A stretch of 64,000 bases of DNA. Source: Caballeronia insecticola. GTDB lineage: Bacteria; Pseudomonadota; Gammaproteobacteria; Burkholderiales; Burkholderiaceae. Positions 62,324 to 64,000 of the stretch are shown piece by piece; positions within the stretch are counted from its first letter, which is position 1, and each line of letters starts with the position of its first letter. Under the pieces are notes generated by a model. It did no database searches and was not told the origin of the DNA. It saw only the letters and a program-made list of their open reading frames with translations. The stretch spans positions 868,001-932,000 of the forward strand of contig NC_021287.1 in NCBI RefSeq assembly GCF_000402035.1. Reading direction: 5' to 3'. Position numbers and translations under genes: made by a program.

Positions 62324-62892
62324 CGCGCGTTTCCGTGGACGTGCTTGCGTCCGGGCAAATTGCGCCGTTCGGCCGGCGCGCGGATGAAGTCGCTCAGCAC
62401 GGCTTCGAAGAACGCGAGCGCGCCGGGCATTCGCCGGTAGCGATGTTCGTAGAGGCTGCCTTGCGCGTCGCAGAATCTGAGCGCGAAATAGTCCGCGAGC
62501 AGGTTGCCTTGCGCTTCCATGTTGTAATCGCACAGACGCTTGCCGTCTGCGAGCGTGTAGGCATACGGCAGACCGACGCGGATCGCGCCGCGCAGCCTGA
62601 CCGGATAGCCGAGCTGGAATTGCCAGACGTGCGTCATCTCGTGGATGAACCACATGCGGTCGGCGAGGCTACTGCGGGAGAAATCGTCCTGAAAACAGCC
62701 GCGCGGAAAATACAGGTTGCCGTTGGGCGCCATCGCCGTGCGCGACGGCTGCAGGCCGAACGGCAGATAGCCGCAGGCATAGACCGAGACTTTCGCGTAG
62801 TCGATTGCGTCCCGGAACACGAGCCGGGCTATCGCGGCTTCGCCGTCCGTGAGCGGACGCGCGTGGCGCTTTCGATTTGAAAGAAACGGCAT
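62320..62892 (-). CDS. Predicted zinc-binding HExxH protein
   Basis: The 190-residue protein has the metalloprotease motif H84-E-M-T-H88 (WFIHEMTHVWQFQ), preceded by NLYFPRGCFQDDF. Downstream, YNMEAQGNLLADYF could supply the third ligand. Proteins of this kind are annotated as vgr-related or Rhs-associated, but no type VI secretion gene is in the window, and there is no signal peptide. It overlaps the stop codon of the MocR gene tail to tail. The function is uncertain. Confidence 0.75.
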   Translation of the reverse strand: MPFLSNRKRHARPLTDGEAAIARLVFRDAIDYAKVSVYACGYLPFGLQPSRTAMAPNGNLYFPRGCFQDDFSRSSLADRMWFIHEMTHVWQFQLGYPVRLRGAIRVGLPYAYTLADGKRLCDYNMEAQGNLLADYFALRFCDAQGSLYEHRYRRMPGALAFFEAVLSDFIRAPAERRNLPGRKHVHGNAR

Positions 62893-62944
62893 GACGGCTT
62901 CATGAGCGAGGGCGGGGCGATGATCTTAGCCGGGCGCGCTGGCT

Positions 62945-62972
62945 CTTGAAAGATCGAGTGCCGCCCTCATAT
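62945..62972 (+). promoter_or_regulatory. Heat-shock (sigma-32) promoter of htpG
   Basis: CTTGAAA (62945-62951) and CCTCATAT (62965-62972) are separated by 13 bp. The RpoH consensus is CTTGAAA-N13-15-CCCCATNT, so only one base differs. It lies about 95 nt before the htpG start codon. Confidence 0.8.
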
Positions 62973-63067
62973 CCGACGAATTGTCCGCGCGGGCGTGCAC
63001 GCGAAAGCATGCAAAAGCACGCGACGGACCGAACAGACCCACGAATTCAACACCAGAGGACCCGACC

Positions 63068-64000
63068 ATGGCGCAAGAAACCATGAGCTTTCAGGCGGAA
63101 GTGAAGCAGCTTCTGCACCTGATGATCCATTCGCTCTACAGCAACAAGGAAATTTTCCTGCGCGAGCTGATTTCCAACGCATCGGATGCTGCGGACAAAC
63201 TGCGCTTCGAAGCGATCGAAAACAGCGCGCTGTACGAAAACGATCCGGATCTGCGCATCCGCATATCGTTCGATAAAGCCGCGCGCACCGTCACGATCGA
63301 CGACAACGGTATCGGCATGAGCCGCGAAGAAGCCATTTCGCATCTCGGCACCATCGCGCGTTCGGGCACCAAGGAATTCTTCTCGAAGCTCTCCGGCGAT
63401 CAGCAGAAGGATGCGGCGCTTATTGGCCAGTTCGGCGTCGGCTTCTATTCGGGCTTCATCGTCGCGGACAAGATCACCGTGGAAACGCGCCGCGCCGGTT
63501 TGCCGGCAGCGCAAGGCGTGCGCTGGACGAGCGCGGGCGAGGGCGATTTCGAAGTCGAGGACATCGAGCGCGCGCAACGCGGCACGACCATCACGCTGCA
63601 TCTGCGTGCGGACGAGGACGAGCTGCTGTCCACGCACAAACTGAAGTCGATCATCCAGAAGTATTCGGACCACGTCGCGCTGCCGATCCTCATGAAGCAG
63701 GAAGAGTGGGACGCCGAGAAGAGCGAGATGGTCGTGAAGGACGAGGACGAGACCGTCAATCAGGCGAGCGCGTTGTGGACGCGGCCGAAGAGCGACGTGA
63801 GCGACGAGCAGTACAAGCAGTTCTACCAGCACATCTCGCACGATCACGACGAACCGCTCGCGTGGACGCACAACCGTGTCGAGGGCCGCAGCGAATACAC
63901 GCAACTGCTGTATGTGCCGAAGCACGCGCCGTTCGACCTGTGGAACCGCGAGCATCGCGGCGGGCTCAAGCTGTATGTGAAGCGCGTGTTCATCATGGAC
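63068..64000 (+). CDS. htpG: Chaperone HtpG (Hsp90), 3' end outside the window
   Basis: The first 311 codons of an Hsp90 are present. The N-terminal ATPase shows [36 protein letters not shown] and [11 protein letters not shown]. The middle domain begins around [19 protein letters not shown] and runs to the window end at [12 protein letters not shown]. An AGAGGA site precedes the ATG. A sigma-32 promoter upstream fits its heat-shock role. The frame is open to the last base of the window. Confidence 0.96.
   Translation, partial: MAQETMSFQAEVKQLLHLMIHSLYSNKEIFLRELISNASDAADKLRFEAIENSALYENDPDLRIRISFDKAARTVTIDDNGIGMSREEAISHLGTIARSGTKEFFSKLSGDQQKDAALIGQFGVGFYSGFIVADKITVETRRAGLPAAQGVRWTSAGEGDFEVEDIERAQRGTTITLHLRADEDELLSTHKLKSIIQKYSDHVALPILMKQEEWDAEKSEMVVKDEDETVNQASALWTRPKSDVSDEQYKQFYQHISHDHDEPLAWTHNRVEGRSEYTQLLYVPKHAPFDLWNREHRGGLKLYVKRVFIMD

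Noticed and set aside
1..64000. CRISPR arrays, riboswitches, rRNA genes and replication origins
   Set aside because: No regularly spaced repeats, no rRNA motifs and no recognisable riboswitch cores or DnaA-box clusters were seen on either strand.

Overview
The window looks like a chromosomal segment of a Burkholderiaceae bacterium of the Paraburkholderia/Caballeronia/Burkholderia type. The evidence is the high G+C content, a fused glucokinase-RpiR regulator, tandem Burkholderia-type porins, a PA2169-family protein, a pirin, ParE/ParC and several small proteins that resemble Burkholderia hypotheticals. There are no phage genes, no transposase and no CRISPR array. The only mobile-looking DNA is a 248-bp element with inverted termini at 40129-40376.

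Layout. 0-5 kb: the 3' part of a glucokinase-RpiR fusion, then two tandem porin genes. 5-9.5 kb: hisPMQ transporter genes without a binding protein, a pirin and a Spy/CpxP-like periplasmic protein. 9.5-14 kb: an OmpR/EnvZ-type pair next to GTAAC repeats, a small unknown protein and a diguanylate cyclase. 14.4-17.6 kb: a double-permease/ATPase ABC pair of the nitrate/taurate type. 17.7-18.8 kb: two tandem paralogous lipoproteins. 19-36.3 kb: the most interesting block, described below. 36.4-43 kb: a tandem-sensor GGDEF protein and a quinate/shikimate catabolism locus (TetR regulator, AroE-like dehydrogenase, fused QuiC) interrupted by the inverted-repeat element. 43-53 kb: tRNA-Arg(CCT), a DUF4239 protein, a methyltransferase, rubredoxin, uup, parE and parC. 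53-56 kb: a CopD-like membrane protein and a GGDEF-EAL protein. 56-62.3 kb: a probable operon (VOC protein, EamA exporter, aminotransferase, RidA, then PhzF-like) divergent from a MocR regulator with a palindrome in its promoter. 62.3-64 kb: an HExxH protein and the start of htpG, preceded by a good sigma-32 promoter.

Main discovery candidate. Between 19 and 36.3 kb lie an rpoN gene outside the usual lptB-rpoN-hpf-ptsN setting, two sigma-54 activators (one without a receiver domain, one NtrC-like orphan response regulator), and ten sites with the GG-N10-GC geometry, most also matching TGGCACG-N4-TTGC. They precede rpoN itself, otsA, and genes for small envelope or stress-type proteins (BON, PA2169-type, PfpI/DUF4142, PEBP, a membrane protein upstream of a DUF883 gene, acidic and proline-rich proteins). 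I infer a self-contained, autoregulated sigma-54 stress/envelope regulon whose sigma factor, candidate activators and targets are neighbours. The promoter matches were read by eye and have not been scored against the genome background.
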